The notes under the pieces were generated by a model. That model did not search any database, was not told the DNA's origin, and saw only the letters and a list, made by a program, of their open reading frames with translations. From NCBI GenBank assembly GCA_015059685.1, contig SUZW01000008.1:26614-90613 (forward strand): a stretch of 64,000 nt of DNA. The letters are read 5' to 3'. Shown piece after piece: positions 45,201 through 53,023 of this stretch (positions are counted from its first letter, which is position 1; each line of letters starts with the position of its first letter). The translations under genes and the position numbers were made by a program. The stretch is from Rikenellaceae bacterium. Lineage in GTDB: Bacteria > Bacteroidota > Bacteroidia > Bacteroidales > Rikenellaceae.

Positions 45201-45309
45201 ACACCTGTCCCTTAATGGTGCGAGGAGCCTGCGCCATAGCCACCTGCACAGAGAGTATGGCTGTCAAGCAAAATATTGCATATTTTACATTTGATAGTAG
45301 GCGTTTCAT
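42247..45309 (-). CDS. SusC/RagA-type TonB-linked outer-membrane protein
   Basis: This 1020-residue protein has a signal peptide (1-27), a carboxypeptidase-D-like N-terminal domain (about 30-115, starting IKGQVLDNTGLPMIGATV), the SusC signature after it (NEVVVIGYGTQAKSDLTGAV), a plug domain (about 120-230) and a 22-strand barrel ending FSIQIRY. It imports a ligand captured by the SusD-like partner. There is no N-terminal signalling (STN) domain, so it does not itself drive an anti-sigma factor. Unusually it is the fifth gene of its transcription unit, 3 bp after the EEP-like lipoprotein gene. Confidence 0.97.
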   Translation of the reverse strand: MKRLLSNVKYAIFCLTAILSVQVAMAQAPRTIKGQVLDNTGLPMIGATVVVVGNTSVGTTTDMEGKFTIKASQNDVLSFSFLGYTEVNEKVGNRTTINVVLNPDNVSINEVVVIGYGTQAKSDLTGAVTSVNMEDLASTSLTSVDQALQGRMAGVEISTTDGEPGSAASIRIRGSRSISASNEPLIVVDGVMDAVESFSDIDPSDIKSVTVLKDASSTAIYGSRGANGVILVTTNEAKGTKLNVTFKATFGLSELPRELDIMSAEELARIRNDYQMHRETNYYHKRPDELSYANPSLQGQGTDWLDVMTQKAFSQAYYLSLAGGGKNTKVFFSVNYKDNDGIVINTGQQHLTARLKLDHNATKWMKMGINLNYQTRHNDQAKTGINGTGTTVAIALNPLLSPDATWNNLGDSATNGGSVYNSPYLQAIHITHMTNRNYLTMSPYLEFTLTKGLKLKSTFSYSYFNTNRFYYSPSFMPVAASRKYGGTARRQETINNNLLSETTLSYNRTFKKTHKVNIVAGFTAQNKRSDVRNTEGVGYLDDNVSYYNMGSIVDKRRLTETTSATEIQRFSVLARANYSYKSRYHVTFTGRYDGSSNFSKGNKWAFFPALAFKWSINNESFMSNVGNWLTDLSLRLSAGRSGNDAVSSYVSQMALTTNTSGWLFGDTQEVAYYPTRLDNPDLTWEKTDSYNVGIDFSVLDNRVSFSLEGYYAKTHDLLLSISNPQVTGYNTRYENIGSTQNIGGEFSITSRNITRANFQWTTNLTISHNTSKVLDLGMDYDYIATYEKNGIMCYGYVEGYPANSLWGLKHGGVWHNKGEQKENEVTKTYVSYGQSLGYSKYIDVNHDGVLDDNDRVYLGTADPFIYGGFNNTFRIVKNLQIGVYFTYSLGGRMYNPTEFEMGNTRMRTNKYRYMMDAWHATRNPYSDIPALGHTDDYPSDRYVHDASYFRLQNVNLSYTFDLRKKTRYLRDITLSAACNNVFLVSKYNGFDPDVSNGTARIDKGWYPKNRTYTFSIQIRY

Positions 45310-45312
45310 CTT

Positions 45313-46182
45313 CTACTCTTCATTTTTAATTGTTACCGAAATAGGATAGTGTGTCGAACCATATGGCATTGTTGTATCGATAATAATAGGTGTCATATCG
45401 TGCCATACGGCAGGGGTCACATATACAAACTCTCTGCGTGAGCCATCGCTGCACGAAGGGGTGTAAACGCTGCACTGCGTACCAACACAATCTACCATCT
45501 TCTGCTTCGACAACCAAGTGTGTACCGCTGACGAGCTCTCCGACAATGTCGATTTAATCGACTCCGGAAGGCTCGATGCGTACTTCAGCACATCTGCATA
45601 CGAACCTACATTTGCACCAAGTACATAGATCCACTTGTCTTTGTCAATATCCACGCCTACAGTAGCGCTATACATCGCGCGAACCTCCTCTACACGGTCA
45701 TCCGGCGAGAGGCTCTTGCCGAGGTCGGCAAATACATAACCAAACTCTCCGAGTGTGAAGTAGAAGTGGTTTGTCAAAGCACTCACCGATACAGTACCAT
45801 AGGTATCCATCGACTCCTTGCTGAGCACCACGATACAGGTTCCGGCACGAGAAATAGAGTTGAAACGAAGGTTAGGATAGAGATCCTTGAGAGTTGTCTC
45901 TGCCCACACCTCAGCCTTCTTTGCAGGCGAACCAATCGTAGGGTCCGAGAGCATAAAGAGAATGTCGGCATCTACCTCTCGCACATACGATGCGTAGGCC
46001 TCGAGGTCAAGTGTCGATCTCGAATCCTTGAGATTGCAATATACAATCTTTGTAATGCCGGTATCAGCTACACCAGGAACCTCAACATCGAGCGGATGCT
46101 CGCCTGTTACAGGCACTTCGGTTGTACACGCTACGCAACCGAAAAGCGCAGCAATAAGCGTATAAAGTATCTTCTTATTCAT
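45313..46182 (-). CDS. EEP-fold-like lipoprotein with degenerate active site
   Basis: This 289-residue lipoprotein (lipobox GCVAC) resembles the endonuclease/exonuclease/phosphatase fold: an early strand ITKIVYCNLK, then VREVDADILFML, a middle IYVLGANVGSYADVL where active enzymes have a GDFN-like motif, and a closing REFVYVTP ... STHYPISVTI where active enzymes have a D-H pair (SDHxP). The catalytic Asn and Asp positions look lost, so it is more likely a binding subunit than a nuclease. The start at 46182 gives a clean lipoprotein signal and overlaps the preceding gene by 8 bp. The assignment is tentative. Confidence 0.6.
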   Translation of the reverse strand: MNKKILYTLIAALFGCVACTTEVPVTGEHPLDVEVPGVADTGITKIVYCNLKDSRSTLDLEAYASYVREVDADILFMLSDPTIGSPAKKAEVWAETTLKDLYPNLRFNSISRAGTCIVVLSKESMDTYGTVSVSALTNHFYFTLGEFGYVFADLGKSLSPDDRVEEVRAMYSATVGVDIDKDKWIYVLGANVGSYADVLKYASSLPESIKSTLSESSSAVHTWLSKQKMVDCVGTQCSVYTPSCSDGSRREFVYVTPAVWHDMTPIIIDTTMPYGSTHYPISVTIKNEE

Positions 46183-46837
46183 AATCGCCACTTTCATTAT
46201 CAGATTGAAGTTGAGTTAGCGTACAGGTTGTAGAGTGCACTTCACCCCAAGCATCCTTGAACGATGCCGAAATCTGTGCTGTACGAGGTGCACCTGCATT
46301 TACACTCGCCGTAACGAGGAGTGATGCGCCATCTGTTCCAAACTCTACCGACTGAACCCAGTTCGCATCAGCAGAGAATGACATCGATGGCAACTGTGCA
46401 GCCGACAGGTTGGTGTTGAATGGCACCTTATACTCCATATCGGCTCCAGGCATCTCGGTATCCTGAAGTGAGAGGAATGGTGTAAGGCCTCGCTGCTTAA
46501 CAACGATTGTATCGGTAGTAAAACCATCATAAGTTGATATTACCACATGGCCTACACGGCAGAAGTTTCTTCGACTCTCGGTCGATTCATTCGAGTCATA
46601 AGCTACGGCAATAGCGCAGTTGTCCTTCTTGAGGTCGCCATCAACATGCAACCAATCGGTCTGTGTCGATGCGCTCCACACGCCAACAGTCTTCACCGAA
46701 ATTGGAAACTCACTCGCCTCGACTGCAACCTCCACAGTAGCGATAACTCGGCCCTGTGGCTGCGCAACCTCTATCTTGGTACAGCCTGCTACGAACAGAG
46801 CTGCAACAATCGAGAATATAAAAATCTTTTGTTTCAT
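46175..46837 (-). CDS. BACON-domain lipoprotein
   Basis: This 220-residue lipoprotein (lipobox FVAGC, Cys19) has an N-terminal BACON-like domain (FPISVKTVGVWSASTQTDWLHV, NFCRVGHVVISTYDGFTTDTIVVKQRG). A second similar domain follows (PFNTNLSAAQLPSMSFSADANWVQSV, ASFKDAWGEVHSTTCTLTQLQ). It is the third gene of the SusC/SusD locus and overlaps the EEP-like gene. It is probably a surface spacer or glycan-binding subunit. Confidence 0.8.
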   Translation of the reverse strand: MKQKIFIFSIVAALFVAGCTKIEVAQPQGRVIATVEVAVEASEFPISVKTVGVWSASTQTDWLHVDGDLKKDNCAIAVAYDSNESTESRRNFCRVGHVVISTYDGFTTDTIVVKQRGLTPFLSLQDTEMPGADMEYKVPFNTNLSAAQLPSMSFSADANWVQSVEFGTDGASLLVTASVNAGAPRTAQISASFKDAWGEVHSTTCTLTQLQSDNESGDYE

Positions 46838-46866
46838 ATCAGAAATCTCCTTTCTTTCTTGTGAGT

Positions 46867-47745
46867 TTAGTTGTATTCACCATTTTCGGCCTCAAAGTCG
46901 TTCACGCCATAGCCATAGCGATCTGCTGTAACAACAACATCGCAAACCTTGCTCTTCTCAACAACGAAAGGGCCCTTAACATAGGTATCAACCACCTTCT
47001 CGCCATCGACAACCGACACTACGATATTCTCGTATGTACCGGGAGCTACAACGGCCCACACGATGAGTGGCACCGAAGGGGTCGAATTCAAACCACCGAT
47101 ATAAGATACGGAGACCTTATCCGATGCATTTGTCATACGAGGTGTTACACTCTCAAAGAGCGAGTACCAACCACAAGGGTGTGCATCGTTACTCGAGTTT
47201 GTAGTCTTCACATAGGCAGTTACGCTCTCTACGCTCGAGGTCACAACTTTGAGTTGTATCCTCAACAAGCCCGCCTCGTAACCAAACTCTGCATGCGGCT
47301 CTTCCGATGTCGCTACACCTATATATTTAATAGTGTTGCGCAACATGTTCCACGGATTAGCCTCATAAGCCTGAACTGCAGGTATCTCAAGACGACCCTC
47401 TGCAACAGCCTTATCTCCTTTATTCGAGTATGGGATATAGAGTGTAAGGTTACCCTCTATCGCATCACCATAGAACTCCGCAGTCGAGAGACCTACGCTC
47501 TCTGTCGTAGCTGCGTACTTCTCATTCGAGCCCTGCACCGAGCCATAGGCACCGATGTAGGTATTTGCATCCCATGCGAACTCATAATTCTCGGCAACAC
47601 CCTCAATCGTCAATTCAGGGAATGTCACCGTAATCTTCGACACCGCATTTGTCGAGATCTCCGGCTCTACAACCTCTGGCAGAGGCTTCGTGCAGGATAC
47701 AAGACAGAATGCGAGTAAAATCGATATTCTTAATACAGTTCTCAT
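46867..47745 (-). CDS. Fimbrillin-like lipoprotein
   Basis: This 292-residue lipoprotein (lipobox CLVSC, Cys18) has the layout of Bacteroidota fimbrillin-like proteins. A first beta domain (FAWDANTYIGAYGSVQGSNEK, then LTLYIPYSN) matches the equivalent region of the giant protein encoded next to it (YWSEGDVVSVNG, HLVYPWVEG). A second beta domain (about 165-285) follows. Such proteins form pili or surface ligand-binding tips. It is the second gene of the SusC/SusD locus. Confidence 0.72.
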   Translation of the reverse strand: MRTVLRISILLAFCLVSCTKPLPEVVEPEISTNAVSKITVTFPELTIEGVAENYEFAWDANTYIGAYGSVQGSNEKYAATTESVGLSTAEFYGDAIEGNLTLYIPYSNKGDKAVAEGRLEIPAVQAYEANPWNMLRNTIKYIGVATSEEPHAEFGYEAGLLRIQLKVVTSSVESVTAYVKTTNSSNDAHPCGWYSLFESVTPRMTNASDKVSVSYIGGLNSTPSVPLIVWAVVAPGTYENIVVSVVDGEKVVDTYVKGPFVVEKSKVCDVVVTADRYGYGVNDFEAENGEYN

Positions 47746-47787
47746 CTTATTCTGTTTTATTATTTATTCAACTCTTTTGGTGTGCGA

Positions 47788-50700
47788 TTAGACGGTACCA
47801 TCGGTATTATCACCCGAGCCCTCGGTTCCCTCACCGCCCTCCGGCAGTACAGGGGCTACGAAGGTTGCACCATCGTATGCAGGCTCGGTTTCATCACCTG
47901 ACCACTTCTCGCCATAAATATAGTCCATATAGTTTTGCTCAGTAAGCTCGGTAACCACATTGTTACGCTCAACCTTACCGCCAACCTTACTATTGAGCAT
48001 CTGAACCACGCTGCGGCTAACACCCGTAATAGCACCTACAGATGTAGATTTACCGGCCATAATGCTACCCGTATTCTCGTTGCCCTCACACGCTGCAGTA
48101 GTAGTTGCCGAGCGCAATATACCTCCGGCAATACCACCAACCACAGGCTGGAAGTCCAACGAACCCTGGACCTCAATTGTTCCGCTATTCGAGCAGTTTG
48201 CGACAGCGGCACCAACTATTCCTGCAATACCGCCAACAGCATTGTCACCACCAAGGACTCTACCTCCGAGATGCACAAGACCACTGTTTGTACAGTTGTA
48301 TATTGGCGAACACTTCATAGTTGTGAAACCGGCAACACCGCCAAGGTAAACATTACCCGCAACGACCGCCTCCGAGCGAACCTCACCCTTATTGTGGCAG
48401 TTTGTTACACGGTCACCTGTGCCATCTTGTGCCTCACCATCCGCAAGGCTCAAGTTTACATAAGCTGCAACACCACCGAGATAGACATTTGTATCCGTCT
48501 TACCCGTAACAGTTACAAGACCTTCATTGGTGAAACCCTCAAGGTTGCCTGTAGCACCACGATAAGAGGCTACACAACCTCCGACATAGTAGTGGTTCGA
48601 AAGACGACCCTCGGCAATCATCGAACCGCGGTTGATATTACCTGTTGACCCTACCAAAGGTACAGCAGTGATTGTCTGGAATGCAGACATATAGACCGAT
48701 GTGGATTGCACATCCGACTTGCCCTTAAATACGATGTTACCCTCGTTTATACAATCCCTGATAACACAATTGGTTGCATCGGCAGAGTTGTTTGCCGAGA
48801 ACGAAGCCATGGTCACACCCTTCGCATTGGCCATACCCTCAAAGATGATATCACCCGAGTTGTAGCAGTTGAGGAGCGAAACATTCTTCGTCTTAACCGA
48901 CGAGAAGTAGCCTCCGATAAAGTCACCCTTATTACCTGTGATTGCAGTCGAAGTAATATGGATATTACCCTTCAACTCGCAATTCTGCACAGTACATCCC
49001 TCTGCAATATTGTAGAAGAAGCCTCCACAGTAGAGTGCAGTGTCGAGAACACACGCAATGATAATATCGCCAGTTACGCTACAACCATCATAAACTGCAT
49101 TGTTCGAACCGCTAATAGCGTCCATCAAACCTGCAACCTGTGCAGAGCCGCTGACAGCACCTCGCTGGTCAAAGATAATATCGCCATTGTTGTGGCAGTT
49201 TGTCATACTCATATCGCAGTCCTGAACCAGACCACCAACATAAGCAGTATTTACCGACAAACCGGCATAGATAAGGTCTCCATCATTCACGCAATTCTCC
49301 ATTGCAATAGCTGATGTTCCATCAACATAACGAGCAATACCACCAAACTTAACACGATATGAGGTCTTACCCGTATATCTAACCTCGCCCTTGTTGGTCA
49401 AGTTCATCAACTTGCCGCTACTTGCATAGTCGATACAGCCAGCGTATGTCAATGTTCCGGTAGTCGACTGTCTACAATCCACAGCGATAAGCAAATTACC
49501 ATGGTTTGCCGAGTTGCCAACATCACCGTGTGCGCGAGCTACAAGACCTGCCTGGTAGATTGGCTGACCATCTGTACCCAATGTGTAGTGAAGTTCAATA
49601 TTACCGTAGTTGTAGATATTGCTGATATCGTTTGTTTCATCTGTTGTGCTACCTACAACACCGCCAATACCTGCAATGGTTGCCGGTACCAAAGTTCCGC
49701 CAACATAGATATCTGCGCTCTTCTCGTCATCACCGCTGTGATAGTTGTAGCAGTTCGAGATTGGGAGGTTTGCCTCACCAACAACACCACCGATACACAT
49801 CACCTCACCTACAAGTGTCGAAGCAAGGCTGCGAATAGTACCGTAGTTCTTGTTATTCTCGAATACTGCGCTTTCATCGCTCACGACGCTGAAGTTATCT
49901 TCTACACTCATCGTAGCGTATGCAGCCACGCCACCGATACGCAAAACTCTAGCGCCAAATTCTGCACCCTCTACAGGTGGCAGATTAACAGTCGAGATTG
50001 CACCATAGTTAGCATTATTGAGCATCGACATAGCAAGAGCCGTAATACCACCGATGTTGTATGCTTCAGCCTGACTGCGTGCTGTCAACGAACCACGATT
50101 CTCGCACTTATTTATCGAAGCAGGTGAATATCCAGCAACACCGCCCATATAGAGCGAACTTACAGGAGTTGCCTGTACCAAAGCACCATAGTTGTAGCAG
50201 TTGCTAAAATCTGCAGCAGTCAGGACTGAACCTGCGACACCACCAATAGCATACGAACTTGTTATGCTACCCGATGTCTCCTCAATCTTCAACTCTGCGT
50301 GATTCTCGCAATCAGTAACTTGCGCACTATCGCTATCAACGGCACCAACAACACCACCAACACTCAACACCGAAGGTGCCATCAAGCCTGTAGCTGCACC
50401 ACTCGCAATAACGATATCCATCTTGTTACGACAGTTTGCAAGGCTACCTGACGACAAGTTACCTGCAACACCACCGACTGCAATATCGCTCAACAAAGCA
50501 CCGATATGCTCGTTATTCGAGAAGGTCAAGGTACCTTCTGTTGAACAGTTGGTAATGCTACCACCTGCAACGCTATTACAGATAGCTCCAACATAGTTCA
50601 TATTTGTCGCTACGATGTTGCTCTCGACATTAAGGTTGCGCACCTCTGCAGAAACATTATCGAACAAAGGAACTGTAAGACCCTTAATCCACTTGTTGTT

Positions 50701-51714
50701 ACCATCAAAGACCTTACCTGCAAGATCGATTGGAGTCCAAGCCTTATCGGTCATATCGATATCGGCAACGAGCAATGCACCATCCTCGGCAATGCCACCT
50801 GCGGCCATCTGCGCTGCGAAGTCAAGCAGTTCGGCATCGTTCGAGATAAGGAACATCGACGAACCTGCCTCGAACTCTACGCAAGGGAACTCACGCACTT
50901 TGCCTGCTACGAGTTTTTTCGAGCCCAAGCCCGAGAAACTCTTTGTCATCACTGCACCATTGTCTGCGATGAAGTTAATCTCGAAGCCCTCGTATGTGCC
51001 CTGCGGTACAGCGATGTAGAATACGCTCGATTGTGCATCGGTCAACTGACAGCCACCCTCGCCAAAGTCGTAGAGGATAGTTGAAGAGGCGCTGCTGCGA
51101 GGTACCATTGCACCATTGCTGCAATCCACATCAAATAGACCCGAGATAGGGGTACCATCGACTGTTCCGACTGTGAGGTAGCTCAAGTTTACAGTCTCAC
51201 CGGCCTTGGCCTTAACCTCAACACGAAGTACTGTGGTCAAGTGCTTGAGGGTAATGTTCTCGAAGCCGTTGGTGTAGCCATACATAGGTGCGCTGCCTTG
51301 AGCAAACGACCCCTCGGTATGAGCCTGAACCGACTGGAACACAACAGGTGAATAGCCCACCTTTGCACTCGGCTCTACACCCTCTACCCACGGATAAACC
51401 AAATGATACGGAGTCTCCAACGCTGCAGGAACCGAAAGATTAGCAAGTTTGCGATTGCCACTTACAATCTCCACACCCGCTGCATATCCATTTACCGAAA
51501 CGACATCTCCCTCGCTCCAATACAACGGATAGACATTGCCAACCTTCGCACCAAGCTCGGTACGAGCCTCTGGTGAAGGAAGGGTTGCAGACAGCGTGAC
51601 CATCTCGCCTTGACCTGAACCCACATTCTGGTCCAAATCTGTAGTCACATCCTGCGTACAAGAGTAACTTGCAAGCAGTGCAACCACCATCAGAAGTTTA
51701 GTAAAATTTTTCAC
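47788..51714 (-). CDS. Giant GLUG-type repeat surface lipoprotein
   Basis: This 1308-residue lipoprotein (lipobox ASYSC, Cys19) has a fimbrillin-like N-terminal domain (about 35-280) and then a long array of beta-helix repeats. The unit is close to IGGVAG followed by ISNCYNxG, in the style of GLUG repeats, with about 18-20 copies from residue 350 to 1260. The tail is acidic and glycine-rich (PVLPEGGEGTEGSG). Beta-helix proteins of this kind act as adhesins or long surface stalks. It is the first gene of the locus, downstream of a roughly 465-nt leader. Cysteines recur in nearly every repeat, in the NC position. Confidence 0.88.
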   Translation of the reverse strand: MKNFTKLLMVVALLASYSCTQDVTTDLDQNVGSGQGEMVTLSATLPSPEARTELGAKVGNVYPLYWSEGDVVSVNGYAAGVEIVSGNRKLANLSVPAALETPYHLVYPWVEGVEPSAKVGYSPVVFQSVQAHTEGSFAQGSAPMYGYTNGFENITLKHLTTVLRVEVKAKAGETVNLSYLTVGTVDGTPISGLFDVDCSNGAMVPRSSASSTILYDFGEGGCQLTDAQSSVFYIAVPQGTYEGFEINFIADNGAVMTKSFSGLGSKKLVAGKVREFPCVEFEAGSSMFLISNDAELLDFAAQMAAGGIAEDGALLVADIDMTDKAWTPIDLAGKVFDGNNKWIKGLTVPLFDNVSAEVRNLNVESNIVATNMNYVGAICNSVAGGSITNCSTEGTLTFSNNEHIGALLSDIAVGGVAGNLSSGSLANCRNKMDIVIASGAATGLMAPSVLSVGGVVGAVDSDSAQVTDCENHAELKIEETSGSITSSYAIGGVAGSVLTAADFSNCYNYGALVQATPVSSLYMGGVAGYSPASINKCENRGSLTARSQAEAYNIGGITALAMSMLNNANYGAISTVNLPPVEGAEFGARVLRIGGVAAYATMSVEDNFSVVSDESAVFENNKNYGTIRSLASTLVGEVMCIGGVVGEANLPISNCYNYHSGDDEKSADIYVGGTLVPATIAGIGGVVGSTTDETNDISNIYNYGNIELHYTLGTDGQPIYQAGLVARAHGDVGNSANHGNLLIAVDCRQSTTGTLTYAGCIDYASSGKLMNLTNKGEVRYTGKTSYRVKFGGIARYVDGTSAIAMENCVNDGDLIYAGLSVNTAYVGGLVQDCDMSMTNCHNNGDIIFDQRGAVSGSAQVAGLMDAISGSNNAVYDGCSVTGDIIIACVLDTALYCGGFFYNIAEGCTVQNCELKGNIHITSTAITGNKGDFIGGYFSSVKTKNVSLLNCYNSGDIIFEGMANAKGVTMASFSANNSADATNCVIRDCINEGNIVFKGKSDVQSTSVYMSAFQTITAVPLVGSTGNINRGSMIAEGRLSNHYYVGGCVASYRGATGNLEGFTNEGLVTVTGKTDTNVYLGGVAAYVNLSLADGEAQDGTGDRVTNCHNKGEVRSEAVVAGNVYLGGVAGFTTMKCSPIYNCTNSGLVHLGGRVLGGDNAVGGIAGIVGAAVANCSNSGTIEVQGSLDFQPVVGGIAGGILRSATTTAACEGNENTGSIMAGKSTSVGAITGVSRSVVQMLNSKVGGKVERNNVVTELTEQNYMDYIYGEKWSGDETEPAYDGATFVAPVLPEGGEGTEGSGDNTDGTV

Positions 51715-51844
51715 GCTAATAGATGTTTTTTAGTTTGTTAATTTGTTTGTTTTGTAGAATTTCTCTTGTTTGTTTTTGTTCAGTTAGTTTTTTTTGTTGT
51801 GTGTTTTAGTGTGTGTTTTTTAGTTTGACATTTATTTTGTTAGA

Positions 51845-51904
51845 TTTCTGTTCATCCTCTTTCATTTCTATTCATCCCCTCTTCTTTCCGTTCGTCCTCT
51901 TTCC
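51845..51904. repeat. Three tandem 20-bp purine/pyrimidine repeats
   Basis: There are three imperfect copies of a 20-bp unit (51845-51864, 51865-51884, 51885-51904). Each starts TTTC, has TTCATCC or TTCGTCC in the middle, and is nearly pure pyrimidine on the plus strand. They lie in the leader of the giant lipoprotein gene. Confidence 0.75.
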
Positions 51905-52158
51905 TCTCCCCTCCTCGCATACACACGCACGATATGCGCCCGTGCGCTCGAAATACAAAAGTTATAGTCGCTCCTGCTTGCGCAGAGCAACACTCAACAC
52001 CTTCATCTCCGAAAACCAGAGCCCGCCGCACCACCGCCGGCTGCATCTGCCAACATCATTGCACACAGCAGCCAACCGGCCGTATTCGCCAAAAGGCGAC
52101 ACAGGCAAACTCCCTAACTACATAGCCTCTTCTTTACTTAAATTTTACTCAAATTAGC

Positions 52159-52183
52159 ACCGAAAACTACCGGTCGTTTCGGT
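52159..52183. repeat. Inverted repeat at the leader's 5' end
   Basis: ACCGAAA (52159-52165) and TTTCGGT (52177-52183) flank an ACCGGT palindrome (52169-52174). With a transcript start near 52181 on the minus strand, this would form a stem-loop at the very 5' end of the mRNA. Confidence 0.6.
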
Positions 52184-52187
52184 TTTA

Positions 52188-52218
52188 CAAAGATAGGCAT
52201 AATTTAGTAATATGCAAA
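52188..52218 (-). promoter_or_regulatory. Promoter of the SusC/SusD locus
   Basis: On the minus strand TTTG (52215-52218), a 19-bp spacer and TATCTTTG (52188-52195) give a perfect Bacteroidota promoter. It lies 474 bp upstream of the first gene and 29 bp downstream of ung. Confidence 0.8.
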
Positions 52219-52246
52219 AGTATTTCGCATTATTTTTTTCAACAAT

Positions 52247-52909
52247 CTACCACACAATCGGCAGTTTTCCGCTATGTTGCAGATACTCATTTGCTTTCGA
52301 AAAATGACGAGAGCCAAAAAAGCCTCGATAGACCGACAATGGCGATGGATGCACAGCCTTCAAGACCAAATTTTTCGAAGCATCGACCATCGCCCCCTTC
52401 TTTTGGGCATAGCTTCCCCACAGCATATAGACAACACCCTCCTTCTCCTCGGCAATTTTGCGCACCACAGCATCCGTAAACTGCTCCCAGCCACGACCTG
52501 CGTGCGATGCCGCCTCATGCGCCCTCACGGTCAGCACAGCATTGAGCATCAAAACCCCCTGCTCCGCCCAGCGGTCGAGGTTACCACTCGCAGGTACAGC
52601 CGTACCCGTATCGTCGGCCACCTCCTTGAAGATATTGCGCAGTGATGGCGGAAAATCAACTCCATCATCGACCGAGAAGCAAAGACCATTTGCCTGACCA
52701 TCACCATGATATGGGTCTTGCCCGATAATCACGACTTTCAACTTATCGAGCGGACACTTATCGAAGGCTCGAAAAATATTGCGTGCCGCAGGAAATATCT
52801 GATGCGAGGCGTACTCCGCCTTCACAAAGCCGACCAACTCGGCAAAATAGGGTTTGTCGAACTCCTCTTGAAGCAGTGCCTTCCAATCTTCCGCTATACG
52901 AACATTCAT
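52247..52909 (-). CDS. ung: Uracil-DNA glycosylase
   Basis: This 220-residue family-1 uracil-DNA glycosylase removes uracil from DNA in base-excision repair. The catalytic water-activating motif GQDPYHG is at 63-69 (Asp65), and the HPSPLS motif (His187) is intact near the C-terminus. Length is normal. The promoter is not clear: TATCTTCG at 52942-52949 on the minus strand is a near match only. It is divergent from galM. Confidence 0.97.
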   Translation of the reverse strand: MNVRIAEDWKALLQEEFDKPYFAELVGFVKAEYASHQIFPAARNIFRAFDKCPLDKLKVVIIGQDPYHGDGQANGLCFSVDDGVDFPPSLRNIFKEVADDTGTAVPASGNLDRWAEQGVLMLNAVLTVRAHEAASHAGRGWEQFTDAVVRKIAEEKEGVVYMLWGSYAQKKGAMVDASKNLVLKAVHPSPLSVYRGFFGSRHFSKANEYLQHSGKLPIVW

Positions 52910-52967
52910 GGTTCTCTTTTTTTTTAGATTTGTAGCGAGAGCGAAGATAATAATTTTAGCCGGAACA

Positions 52968-52999
52968 ATTGCTCTTTTTTCTAAAAATTATTATCTTTG
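52968..52999 (+). promoter_or_regulatory. Promoter of galM-deoD-nuclease
   Basis: ATTG (52968-52971), a 20-bp spacer and TATCTTTG (52992-52999) lie upstream. The ATG follows 25 bp after the -7 box, so the leader is very short. Confidence 0.75.
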
Positions 53000-53023
53000 T
53001 GAGGATTATTATGTGCGCACATT

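Larger units (their letters stand above)
51715..52187 (-). promoter_or_regulatory. Long leader of the SusC/SusD locus
   Basis: There is no credible gene in these 470 bp. The part next to the start codon (51715-51840) is strongly A-rich on the transcript strand. Then come three 20-bp purine-rich repeats (51845-51904) and a GC-rich block (51960-52110) with inverted pairs GGCTGC/GCAGCC (52039-52044 with 52068-52073) and TCGCC/GGCGA (52086-52090 with 52095-52099). Two tiny overlapping frames, 52003-52059 (18 codons) and 51962-52006 (14 codons), share a TGA/ATG overlap and could be leader peptides, but may be chance. Confidence 0.5.

Noticed and set aside
51852..52046. 64-codon frame in the leader of the SusC/SusD locus
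   Set aside because: It reads through the 20-bp purine repeats and gives a low-complexity Arg/Glu tail. There is no sign of a conserved product.
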